From contig CAKQPE010000133.1 of assembly GCA_934256695.1 (NCBI GenBank), positions 1 to 5,005 on the forward strand: a stretch of 5,005 nucleotides of DNA, read 5' to 3'. The position numbers and the translations under genes are program-made. Under the pieces are notes generated by a model that worked only from the letters and a program-made list of their open reading frames with translations, was not told where the DNA came from and did not search any database. Origin of the DNA: an uncultured Eubacteriales bacterium. Lineage in GTDB: Bacteria > Bacillota > Clostridia > Lachnospirales > Anaerotignaceae. Below, piece after piece: positions 1 through 5,005 of this stretch; the stretch's first letter is position 1; each line of letters begins with the position of its first letter.

Positions 1-26
1 ACACTCTTTGGAAAATGTGCTATTCT
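1..26 (+). promoter_or_regulatory. Promoter of the cold-shock gene (-35 cut by window edge)
   Basis: An extended -10 element, TGCTATTCT, lies at 18-26 (hexamer TATTCT at 21-26). The window opens with ACA at 1-3, exactly 17 bases before the hexamer, which fits the second half of a TTGACA -35 box whose first half is outside the window. Transcription would start near base 33, giving a leader of about 43 bases. That is short for a cold-shock gene, so a long thermosensing leader like that of E. coli cspA is not apparent. Confidence 0.5.
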
Positions 27-75
27 TTTAGATGTTCCAATTAATATTTTGCTTTATAAGTAGGAGGATTTTTAA

Positions 76-276
76 ATGAAAAAAGGTACAGTAAAGTGGT
101 TCAACGCAGAAAAAGGTTTCGGATTCATCTCTGTTGAAGGCGAAGACGATGTATTTGTACACTTCTCAGCAATTCAGGCTGACGGTTACAAAACACTTGA
201 AGAAGGTCAGCAGGTAGAATTTGAAGTTGTTCAGGGTGCTAAAGGACCACAGGCTGCAAACGTAGTACGTATATAA
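76..276 (+). CDS. csp: Cold-shock domain protein (CspA/CspB family)
   Basis: A complete 66-residue single-domain cold-shock protein. These proteins bind single-stranded RNA and DNA in the cytoplasm and keep mRNA unfolded, acting as RNA chaperones and antiterminators in cold or at growth transitions. The OB-fold signature is intact: KGTVKWFN at 3-10, the RNP1 motif KGFGFI at 13-18 and the RNP2 motif VFVHF at 26-30, including the aromatic residues W8, F15, F17, F27, H29 and F30 that stack on bases. The length is standard for the family (65-70 residues). The start is secure because a perfect AGGAGG at 62-67 sits 8 bases before the ATG. The gene is monocistronic, with its own promoter and a strong terminator at 341-372. 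Bacterial genomes often carry several csp paralogues, so the numbering (cspA, B, C...) cannot be assigned here. Confidence 0.96.
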   Translation: MKKGTVKWFNAEKGFGFISVEGEDDVFVHFSAIQADGYKTLEEGQQVEFEVVQGAKGPQAANVVRI

Positions 277-340
277 TCGATTAGAAATATAGTCAACTGT
301 ACAATTTTGGCATTTGGATATATAGATAACAGGTTATACC

Positions 341-372
341 AAAGAGCTTTCCCCAAGGGGAAGGCTCTTTTT
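341..372 (+). terminator. Intrinsic terminator of the cold-shock gene
   Basis: AAAGAGC at 341-347 pairs with GCTCTTT at 364-370. The stem continues through TTT/AAG (one G-U pair) and CCCC/GGGG around a tiny AA centre at 355-356, giving up to 14 pairs. The T-run at 368-372 follows directly. It lies 65 bases after the csp stop codon and separates csp from typA. Confidence 0.93.
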
Positions 373-418
373 CTTGATAAATTTACTTTTGTGAGAAATA
401 GACAAAAATAATTGTGTT

Positions 419-470
419 TTTAAATTTTAAATATAATTTCGTTTGGGAATAATGTATATTAAAATTTAAA
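419..470. repeat. AT-only bulged inverted repeat upstream of the typA promoter
   Basis: The left arm at 419-435 (TTTAAATTTTAAATATA) is the reverse complement of the right arm at 455-470 (TATATTAAAATTTAAA) apart from one extra A. The loop between them is 19 bases. Both arms consist only of A and T. The repeat ends 17 bases before the -35 box of the typA promoter. It could be a protein-binding or bent-DNA site, or a by-product of AT-rich composition. It is not a terminator, because no GC stem is present. Confidence 0.4.
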
Positions 471-487
471 TTTTTTGAAGAAAAAAA

Positions 488-516
488 TTGATAATATTAT
501 TTTACTATGGTAGAAT
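488..516 (+). promoter_or_regulatory. Sigma-A-type promoter of typA
   Basis: TTGATA at 488-493 (-35) and TAGAAT at 511-516 (-10) are separated by exactly 17 bases, and TGG at 508-510 provides the extended -10 dinucleotide. Transcription would begin near 523, leaving a leader of about 49 bases before the typA ATG. The AT-rich DNA just upstream could act as an UP element. Confidence 0.75.
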
Positions 517-571
517 ACCTAAAGTCAGAGATTGTTGAATTAAATAGATTTATGTTGGGAGTAATAGACAG

Positions 572-2413
572 ATGATAACAGAAAGAAAAGACATTCGTAA
601 CGTAGCAATTATAGCCCATGTAGACCACGGCAAAACTACACTTGTAGACGAACTTTTAAAACAGAGCGGTACTTTCCGTTCAAATCAGGTAGTACAGGAA
701 AGAGTTATGGACTCCGGCGATATTGAAAGAGAAAGAGGAATTACCATTCTTTCAAAGAACACTTCTGTTCATTATGAAGGAGTAAAGATTAATATTGTAG
801 ATACACCGGGACACGCAGACTTCGGCGGTGAGGTAGAACGTGTACTTAAAATGGTAAACGGTGTTGTTCTTGTTGTTGACGCATTTGAAGGACCTATGCC
901 ACAGACAAGATTCGTTCTCAGAAAGGCTCTTGAACTTAACCTTCCTGTTGTTGTATGCGTAAACAAAATGGACAGACCTGAAGCAAGATGCCATGAGGTT
1001 GTTGACGAGGTTCTCGAACTTTTCATGGAGCTTGATGCAAGTGACGAACAGCTCGATTCTCCGTTTGTTTTTGCTTCGGCAAGAAATGGTGTTGCAACAC
1101 TTGACCCTGATAAGCCTGGTACAGATATGAAGTGCCTTTTTGAAACAATAATTAACCATATTCCTGCACCAAAGGGCGATGCAGATGCACCTTTACAGGC
1201 ACTTATAACAACTATAGACTACAGCGAATACGTAGGCAGAATCGGTATCGGTAAAATCGAAAACGGTACAATACACGTAAATGACGAATGTGTAATTGTA
1301 AACATACATGACCCTGAAAAAAATGAGAAGGTAAGAATAAGCAAGCTTTATGTTTATGAGGGACTTGAAAGAGTTGAAGTAAAAGAGGCATCTTTTGGTT
1401 CTATAGTTGCGGTTTCGGGTATTTCGGATATTCATATAGGTGATACAATATGCTCAGTTGAAAAGCCTGAACCACTTCACTTTGTAAAAATTTCAGAGCC
1501 TACAATATCTATGAACTTCTCTGTAAACGACAGCCCGTTTGCAGGTACGGAAGGCAAGTTCATAACAAGCAGACATCTTAGAGACAGACTTTACAAAGAA
1601 CTTAACACAGACGTAAGCCTTAGAGTAGAGGATACAGATACAACAGAGGCATTCAAGGTTTCCGGCCGTGGAGAGCTTCATCTTTCAATACTTATCGAAA
1701 CAATGAGACGTGAGGGATACGAATTCCAGGTTGCAAGACCACACGTACTTTTTAAAGAAATAGAAGGCGAAAAATGCGAGCCTATGGAAACAGTATATAT
1801 TGACGTTCCTGAAGAATTTGTAGGAAGTGTTATTGAAAAGCTCGGCTCAAGAAAAGGCGAAATGACAGATATGTACCCATCTAAGGGCGGATATACAAGA
1901 ATTGTATTCTCTATCCCAGCAAGAGGCCTTATCGGTTATAAGGGCGAGTTCCTTACAGATACAAAGGGCAACGGTATTATGAACTCCGTATTTTCTGGAT
2001 ACGAACCATACAAGGGTGAAATATCAAAACGTGCTCAGGGTTCTCTTATTGCATTTGAAAGCGGCGATGCAGTGGCATACGGTCTTTTCAATGCTCAGGA
2101 CAGAGGCAATCTTTTCATCGGTGCAGGTACAAAGGTTTATGCAGGCATGATAGTAGGCAGAAACTCAAGAGCAGATGATATGGAAGTAAACGTATGCAAG
2201 AAAAAACAGCTTACAAATATGCGTACATCAGCTTCTGATGAGGCTTTAAAGCTTGTTCCTCCTATTGAAATGAGCCTTGAACAGTGCCTTGAATTTATTG
2301 CAGAGGACGAGCTTGTTGAGGTTACTCCTAAGAGTCTCAGAATGAGAAAGAAAATTCTTGATTCTCAGCAGAGAAAGAAAGCAAGAAACCGTGCTCAGCA
2401 GGCTGAACAGTAA
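572..2413 (+). CDS. typA: Translational GTPase TypA/BipA
   Basis: A complete 613-residue ribosome-binding GTPase of the EF-G/LepA superfamily. It acts on the 70S ribosome and assists large-subunit assembly and growth under cold or other stress. The GTPase motifs are intact: P-loop AHVDHGKT at 15-22, RGITI at 55-59 (switch I), DTPGH at 77-81 (switch II, with the catalytic His81), NKMD at 131-134 and SAR near 168-170. A beta-barrel domain II, the two EF-G-like alpha/beta domains and the TypA-specific C-terminal domain follow. The protein ends in a basic tail (KSLRMRKKILDSQQRKKARNR), as usual in the family. E. coli and B. subtilis homologues are about 607-612 residues, so it is full length. The start is supported by GGGAG at 557-561, 10 bases upstream, and by the N-terminal match to the family. 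A promoter lies at 488-516. No terminator separates it from the flippase gene 50 bases downstream. Confidence 0.97.
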   Translation: MITERKDIRNVAIIAHVDHGKTTLVDELLKQSGTFRSNQVVQERVMDSGDIERERGITILSKNTSVHYEGVKINIVDTPGHADFGGEVERVLKMVNGVVLVVDAFEGPMPQTRFVLRKALELNLPVVVCVNKMDRPEARCHEVVDEVLELFMELDASDEQLDSPFVFASARNGVATLDPDKPGTDMKCLFETIINHIPAPKGDADAPLQALITTIDYSEYVGRIGIGKIENGTIHVNDECVIVNIHDPEKNEKVRISKLYVYEGLERVEVKEASFGSIVAVSGISDIHIGDTICSVEKPEPLHFVKISEPTISMNFSVNDSPFAGTEGKFITSRHLRDRLYKELNTDVSLRVEDTDTTEAFKVSGRGELHLSILIETMRREGYEFQVARPHVLFKEIEGEKCEPMETVYIDVPEEFVGSVIEKLGSRKGEMTDMYPSKGGYTRIVFSIPARGLIGYKGEFLTDTKGNGIMNSVFSGYEPYKGEISKRAQGSLIAFESGDAVAYGLFNAQDRGNLFIGAGTKVYAGMIVGRNSRADDMEVNVCKKKQLTNMRTSASDEALKLVPPIEMSLEQCLEFIAEDELVEVTPKSLRMRKKILDSQQRKKARNRAQQAEQ

Positions 2414-2463
2414 AATAAATACAGAAGATAGTTTAGTGTATATATAAAAGGTTTGGGTGTGCT

Positions 2464-4077
2464 ATGGAAGAAAGTAAAAAAAGCAGTTCTTTTATAAAAC
2501 AGGCAGCCATACTTGCGGCAGCCAGCATGATTGTACGTTTTATAGGCTTCCTTTACAGAGTGCCTATGACAGCTATTATAGGTGATACGGGAAATGCCAT
2601 ATATTCGGCGGGATACCAGGTTTATAACTTTCTGCTTATACTTTCTTCTGCCGGCCTGCCGGCGGCTATAGGCAAAATGGTGTCCGAAAGGCTTGCGTTA
2701 AAGCAATACAGAAATGCCCACAGGGTATTTATAGTGTCCCTTTGGTTTTCTGGTACAATGGGCTTTATCTTTATGGCTCTGCTTATAATATTTGCTAACC
2801 CAATAGCCGTTAACATATGTAAAATACCGGGAGCGTATTATACACTTATAAGTCTTGCACCTACAATATTTATAGTAGGCATAATGTCGGTTTTGAGAGG
2901 ATATTTCCAAGGCATGAACAATATGGTGCCGACAGCTTTTTCTCAGATAGTGGAACAGCTTTTTAATGCGGTTTTCAGTGTTCTGCTGGCATTTATATTT
3001 GTAAAATACTCCGTTGCTCTTTCTGCGGCAGGCGGAACGGCAGGAACGGGAATAGGTGCTTTGGCAGGGCTTATTGTAATGCTCCTTGTTTACTGGCTTA
3101 ACGCCAAAAAGATAAGAAAAAGATATTCAAAAACTGTTGTGGGATACGAGATTGAAACATCGGGAAGGATACTTAAAATTCTTCTTTCCACAGCAGTGCC
3201 TATAATTATCGGTACGGCAATATACAGCATTACAAACCTTGTGGATATGTCTATGGTAATGAGCAGACTTCTCCAGTCGGGAGCTTTTACGGCAGAAGAA
3301 GCAGAAAAGCTTTACGGACAGTTACAGGGTAAGTATGTTGTTCTTTCAACTTTGCCTGTTGCCATATCAACATCAATAGCCACTGCGGCTGTACCTAATA
3401 TAGCGGCTTCAATGGCATTGAAGGATAAAAAATCAGTAGAAAAGAAAATAAATACAGCTATTAAAATTTCCATGATTATATCTATACCGGCGGCTATAGG
3501 AATGGCAGTCCTTGCAGACCAGATACTGCTTATGCTGTTCCCAACAGTTCCGGAGGGTGGTTCACTTTTACGAATAGGCTCTATATCCATAATATTCCTT
3601 GCACTTTCGCAAATAGTAACGGGAACATTGCAGGGAATAGGCAAGGTAAAGATACCGGCAATAAATGCTTTCTGGGGAGCTGTTACAAAAGTTATATTCA
3701 ATTATGTGCTTATAATAATACCGGCAATAAACGTAAAAGGTGCTGTTATATCAACAATAGCCTGTTATGTGGTAGCGTCGCTTTTGAATTTATTTGCACT
3801 TAAAAGGATAACAAAGATGAGACTCAGACTCATGGATTTATTGTTTAAACCGCTGTTTGCTTCTCTTGTTATGGGTGCGGTATGTTTTGGTGCATACAAG
3901 GGAGTATTTATGGTAATAAGCAGTAATACTTTGGCAACAATAGTTGCTGTGCTTATAAGCATGGCTGTATATTTCTTTGTTATGATTTTTATAAAAGGTA
4001 TACTTAAAGAAGATTTATATATGCTTCCTGCCGGAGGAAAAATTGTAAGAATATGTGAAAAGTTTTCGCTTATATAA
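2464..4077 (+). CDS. MOP-superfamily lipid-linked glycan flippase, SpoVB/YtgP (MurJ-like) family
   Basis: A 537-residue inner-membrane protein of the polysaccharide-transport/MVF group, whose members flip undecaprenyl-linked sugars across the membrane. B. subtilis relatives are YtgP (a lipid II flippase, about 544 residues) and SpoVB (about 518, spore cortex). Length, a hydrophobic pattern consistent with about 14 helices, and conserved stretches support the call. These are the first helix with R25 and R32 (RFIGFLYRVP), IGDTGNAIYSAGYQVYN near 39-55, GLPAAIGKMVSE near 64-75, RGYFQGMNNMVPTAFSQIVEQ in the fourth and fifth helices, VPIIIG near 246-251, and the segment from GQLQGKY (285-291) into the next helix pair. 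A basic loop (KKIRKRYSK, about 215-223) divides the halves. It resembles YtgP more than SpoVB, but the paralogues cannot be told apart by eye, so no symbol is given. The RBS is poor (AAAAGG at 2446-2451, 12 bases before the ATG), suggesting modest translation. Isoleucine is written mostly as ATA, unlike the mixed ATT/ATC/ATA in typA, as expected for a weakly expressed gene. It ends in a tandem TAA TAA. Confidence 0.9.
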   Translation: MEESKKSSSFIKQAAILAAASMIVRFIGFLYRVPMTAIIGDTGNAIYSAGYQVYNFLLILSSAGLPAAIGKMVSERLALKQYRNAHRVFIVSLWFSGTMGFIFMALLIIFANPIAVNICKIPGAYYTLISLAPTIFIVGIMSVLRGYFQGMNNMVPTAFSQIVEQLFNAVFSVLLAFIFVKYSVALSAAGGTAGTGIGALAGLIVMLLVYWLNAKKIRKRYSKTVVGYEIETSGRILKILLSTAVPIIIGTAIYSITNLVDMSMVMSRLLQSGAFTAEEAEKLYGQLQGKYVVLSTLPVAISTSIATAAVPNIAASMALKDKKSVEKKINTAIKISMIISIPAAIGMAVLADQILLMLFPTVPEGGSLLRIGSISIIFLALSQIVTGTLQGIGKVKIPAINAFWGAVTKVIFNYVLIIIPAINVKGAVISTIACYVVASLLNLFALKRITKMRLRLMDLLFKPLFASLVMGAVCFGAYKGVFMVISSNTLATIVAVLISMAVYFFVMIFIKGILKEDLYMLPAGGKIVRICEKFSLI

Positions 4078-4102
4078 TAAAAATCAAATAAAAGCTTTTA
4101 AT

Positions 4103-4132
4103 AAATCCCATGACTGATGTTATGGGATTTTT
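4103..4132 (+). terminator. Intrinsic terminator after the flippase gene
   Basis: AAATCCCAT at 4103-4111 pairs perfectly with ATGGGATTT at 4122-4130. The stem can extend inward through G-U, A-T and C-G pairs to a TGAT loop at 4115-4118. TTTTT at 4128-4132 supplies the U-tract. It lies 25 bases after the flippase stop codon and closes the presumed typA-flippase unit. Confidence 0.88.
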
Positions 4133-4177
4133 AAGGTTAAGGGACGGCTTATTAACGACAAATTTTTAATTAATTTC

Positions 4178-4205
4178 AAAATACCGTGACTTGTCACGGT
4201 ATTTT
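4178..4205. repeat. Perfect 13-bp inverted repeat with a 2-base centre
   Basis: AAAATACCGTGAC at 4178-4190 is the exact reverse complement of GTCACGGTATTTT at 4193-4205, with TT at 4191-4192 between them. TTTC (4174-4177) and GAAA (4209-4212) can extend it past a 3-base bulge. With A's on the left and T's on the right it could act as a terminator in either direction. It could equally be a dyad operator, or the outer arm of the structured element that begins a few bases later. It stands 45 bases after a complete terminator, so it is not needed to end the flippase transcript. Confidence 0.8.
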
Positions 4206-4209
4206 ACTG

Positions 4210-4331
4210 AAAGTTTTGATCCAACTTTTAAGGAACCGCAAAGATAGATGCGGCGGCGAAGCCGATTTCCGAAGGAAATTTCCTGACCAAGAAAGTTGGT
4301 CGGGGGTTGGGGTGAAACCCCAAGGTCTTTG
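4210..4331. other. GC-rich cloverleaf-like multi-hairpin element (function unknown)
   Basis: AGGAA at 4231-4235 pairs with TTCCT at 4280-4284 and closes three hairpins that abut without a spare base. They are CCGCA/TGCGG (4236-4240 with 4249-4253, 8-base loop), CGGC/GCCG (4254-4257 with 4261-4264, GAA loop) and ATTTCC/GGAAAT (4265-4270 with 4274-4279, GAA loop). An outer stem CCAACTTT/AAAGTTGG (4221-4228 with 4292-4299) can enclose the whole. It competes with a local hairpin GACCAA/TTGGTC (4285-4290 with 4296-4301) and with AAAGTT at 4210-4215. A last hairpin, TTGGGGT/ACCCCAA (4307-4313 with 4317-4323), again has a GAA loop. Bases 4231-4325 are about 55% G+C, against about 20-28% on either side. 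No protein-coding signature is convincing. It may be a dispersed intergenic repeat, a structured RNA, or a ssDNA-folding (REP- or MITE-like) element. The strand is undetermined. Confidence 0.65.
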
Positions 4332-4359
4332 AATAAAAAAATTATTTTTGTCCAAAATA
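4330..4359 (+). promoter_or_regulatory. Possible sigma-G-like (forespore) promoter of the BofC-like gene
   Basis: TGAATA at 4330-4335 equals the classic sigma-G -35 box. CAAAATA at 4353-4359, 17 bases on, matches the -10 consensus CATACTA at 5 of 7 positions. Transcription would start near 4366, just ahead of the RBS, giving a leader of about 14 bases. B. subtilis bofC is itself under sigma-G control. The stretch is very AT-rich, so a chance match is quite possible. I see no convincing sigma-A promoter between 4133 and 4379. Confidence 0.3.
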
Positions 4360-4368
4360 TAACTGAAA

Positions 4369-4375
4369 GAAGGGA
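4369..4375 (+). promoter_or_regulatory. Ribosome binding site that fixes the start of the BofC-like gene at 4380
   Basis: GAAGGGA at 4369-4375 contains the AGGG core, 5 bases before the ATG at 4380. The upstream in-frame ATG at 4296 sits inside the structured GC-rich element and has no purine-rich RBS before it. The 4380 start is followed at once by a membrane-anchor sequence. The spacing is slightly short but workable. Confidence 0.75.
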
Positions 4376-4379
4376 TATT

Positions 4380-4946
4380 ATGGACAAAAAACAATATTTG
4401 ATTATAATTATTATGGTTTTGTGTGCTGTATCGGGTTTTGGCGGATATTTTACAGCTCTAAAATATATTGAACATGAAAACAGTAATATTATAAGCCGGA
4501 ATGAAAAGACAGATACAGAGGATTTGGTGGTTTCATCACAGGATAATTCTATTAATCCTTCCACAAAAATAGTTTATGAATATTATTATGCAGACAAAGG
4601 TACTACAAAAGTGCGTGAGGATACACCGCCGTATTTTATGCTTGGTCTTACTCGTGAGGATATGATTGAATATTATACCGATTGGAATATTGTTTATTTT
4701 TCGCCAAAAGAAGTTGTTATGCGAAAAACGATTTACGAAAATGATATGCAACAGTATATAATAGGTGAAAAAGATGGATACATTACTGTTTTTTATGAGG
4801 AAAACGGTGAGAAAAACGGTATAAAAGAAATTACATCAATAAATATAAATGGTTTTTCGGATGAAGAAAAGGAAAAAATTAAAGCCGAGTTTTCGGTATC
4901 AGGTGATTATAACCTAAACCGAGTTTTGGAAAGCTACGGAAGTTAA
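4380..4946 (+). CDS. Membrane-anchored BofC C-terminal-domain-like protein
   Basis: A 188-residue protein with one N-terminal membrane segment (about 7-27, after MDKKQY), then a polar, probably unstructured stretch (about 31-60), then a compact domain (about 60-188). The domain has the pattern I associate with BofC C-terminal-like proteins of Clostridia: PSTKIVYEYYY at 60-70, TPPYFMLGLTREDM at 82-95, W102, FSPKEVVMRK at 107-116 and QQYIIGEKDGYITVFYEENG near 124-143. The topology suggests an anchored domain outside the cytoplasm, or between the spore membranes. In B. subtilis, secreted BofC from the forespore restrains the SpoIVB protease in the sigma-K checkpoint. This protein shares only the C-terminal type of domain, and that role is not shown here. 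Cys15 is not in a lipobox, because Leu precedes it. The in-frame ATG at 4296 would add 28 residues translated from a structured element and is rejected. The gene stands alone, after a terminator and the hairpin element. Confidence 0.8.
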   Translation: MDKKQYLIIIIMVLCAVSGFGGYFTALKYIEHENSNIISRNEKTDTEDLVVSSQDNSINPSTKIVYEYYYADKGTTKVREDTPPYFMLGLTREDMIEYYTDWNIVYFSPKEVVMRKTIYENDMQQYIIGEKDGYITVFYEENGEKNGIKEITSININGFSDEEKEKIKAEFSVSGDYNLNRVLESYGS

Positions 4947-4971
4947 ATTCATAAGTTTTTAAAAATTGCTA

Positions 4972-5000
4972 TAGACAAAAAATTAACAGTGTGGTATTAT
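4972..5000 (+). promoter_or_regulatory. Promoter for a gene beyond the right edge
   Basis: TAGACA at 4972-4977 (-35) and TATTAT at 4995-5000 (-10) are separated by 17 bases, with TGG at 4992-4994 giving an extended -10. The layout copies that of the typA promoter. Transcription would start just past the window end. No clear hairpin terminator lies between the BofC-like stop codon and this promoter, so read-through could add to downstream expression. Confidence 0.65.
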
Positions 5001-5005
5001 ATAAC

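Noticed and set aside
326..337. ATAAC-AG-GTTAT dyad between the csp stop and its terminator
   Set aside because: Only five pairs with a two-base centre. This is expected by chance in AT-rich DNA.
432..437. Perfect TATAAT as a second typA promoter
   Set aside because: The hexamer 17 bases upstream (TAATTG at 409-414) is a poor -35 box. The 488-516 promoter is much better placed and matched.
752..1159. Open frames on the minus strand inside typA (also 772-1026, 1193-1435, 1493-1681)
   Set aside because: They lie wholly within a well-conserved + strand gene, have no RBS or recognisable domain, and read as low-complexity shadow translations.
3312..3701. Minus-strand open frames inside the flippase gene (also 2622-2816, 2698-2910, 3765-3962)
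   Set aside because: They are shadows of a clear membrane-protein gene and have no RBS or family resemblance.
4231..4284. Cloverleaf read as a tRNA or tRNA remnant
   Set aside because: The arm loops are 8, 3 and 3 bases, there is no 7-base anticodon loop, no TTCGA-type T-loop and no acceptor 3' end.
4337..4349. AAAAA-TTA-TTTTT as a terminator of the hairpin element
   Set aside because: Five A-T pairs alone are too weak. It may only mark the AT-rich flank.
4390..4430. Cys15 of the BofC-like protein as a lipoprotein cysteine
   Set aside because: The residues before it are M-V-L. A lipobox needs a small residue (G, A or S) directly before the cysteine.
4166..4564. Minus-strand 132-residue open frame across the hairpin element
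   Set aside because: It runs over the inverted repeat, the cloverleaf and the start of the BofC-like gene. Its translation reflects the structured DNA, and no RBS supports it.
4956..4965. TTTTTAAAAA after the BofC-like gene as a terminator
   Set aside because: It is a self-complementary A/T tract with no loop and no GC pairs, so it is unlikely to form a terminating hairpin.

Overview
The window looks like a piece of chromosome from a low-GC, spore-forming member of the Clostridia (Bacillota). The grounds are AT-rich intergenic DNA, AGGAGG-type ribosome binding sites, TTGATA/TGnTAnnnT promoters with 17-base spacers, U-tailed hairpin terminators, and protein families typical of gut Clostridia. 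One of these is a BofC-like protein, a family tied to sporulation. All four genes lie on the + strand, and I see no mobile-element gene. A genus cannot be named from this sequence.

Layout: (1) Bases 1-372 hold a cold-shock protein gene as a self-contained unit, with a promoter cut by the window edge, a strong RBS, a 66-residue CDS and a strong terminator. (2) Bases 373-571 are an AT-rich spacer with a bulged inverted repeat, followed by a clear promoter. (3) Bases 572-2413 encode the ribosome-associated GTPase TypA/BipA. (4) Bases 2464-4077 encode a 537-residue multi-pass flippase of the SpoVB/YtgP (MurJ-like) group. No terminator separates it from typA, so the two are probably co-transcribed, and the unit ends at a hairpin terminator at 4103-4132. 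(5) Bases 4133-4379 carry no gene but are densely structured. They hold a perfect 13-bp inverted repeat and then a GC-rich (about 55%) block that folds into three abutting hairpins closed by a fourth stem, plus further hairpins. (6) Bases 4380-4946 encode a small membrane-anchored protein with a BofC C-terminal-like domain. A possible forespore (sigma-G-like) promoter lies just upstream. (7) The last bases hold a good promoter for a gene beyond the window.

Taken together, csp and typA suit growth and stress adaptation of RNA and ribosomes. The flippase and the BofC-like protein point to envelope or spore-envelope biology. The least ordinary item is the cloverleaf-like element at about 4210-4331. 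It looks like a dispersed intergenic element or structured RNA/ssDNA and matches no family I can name.
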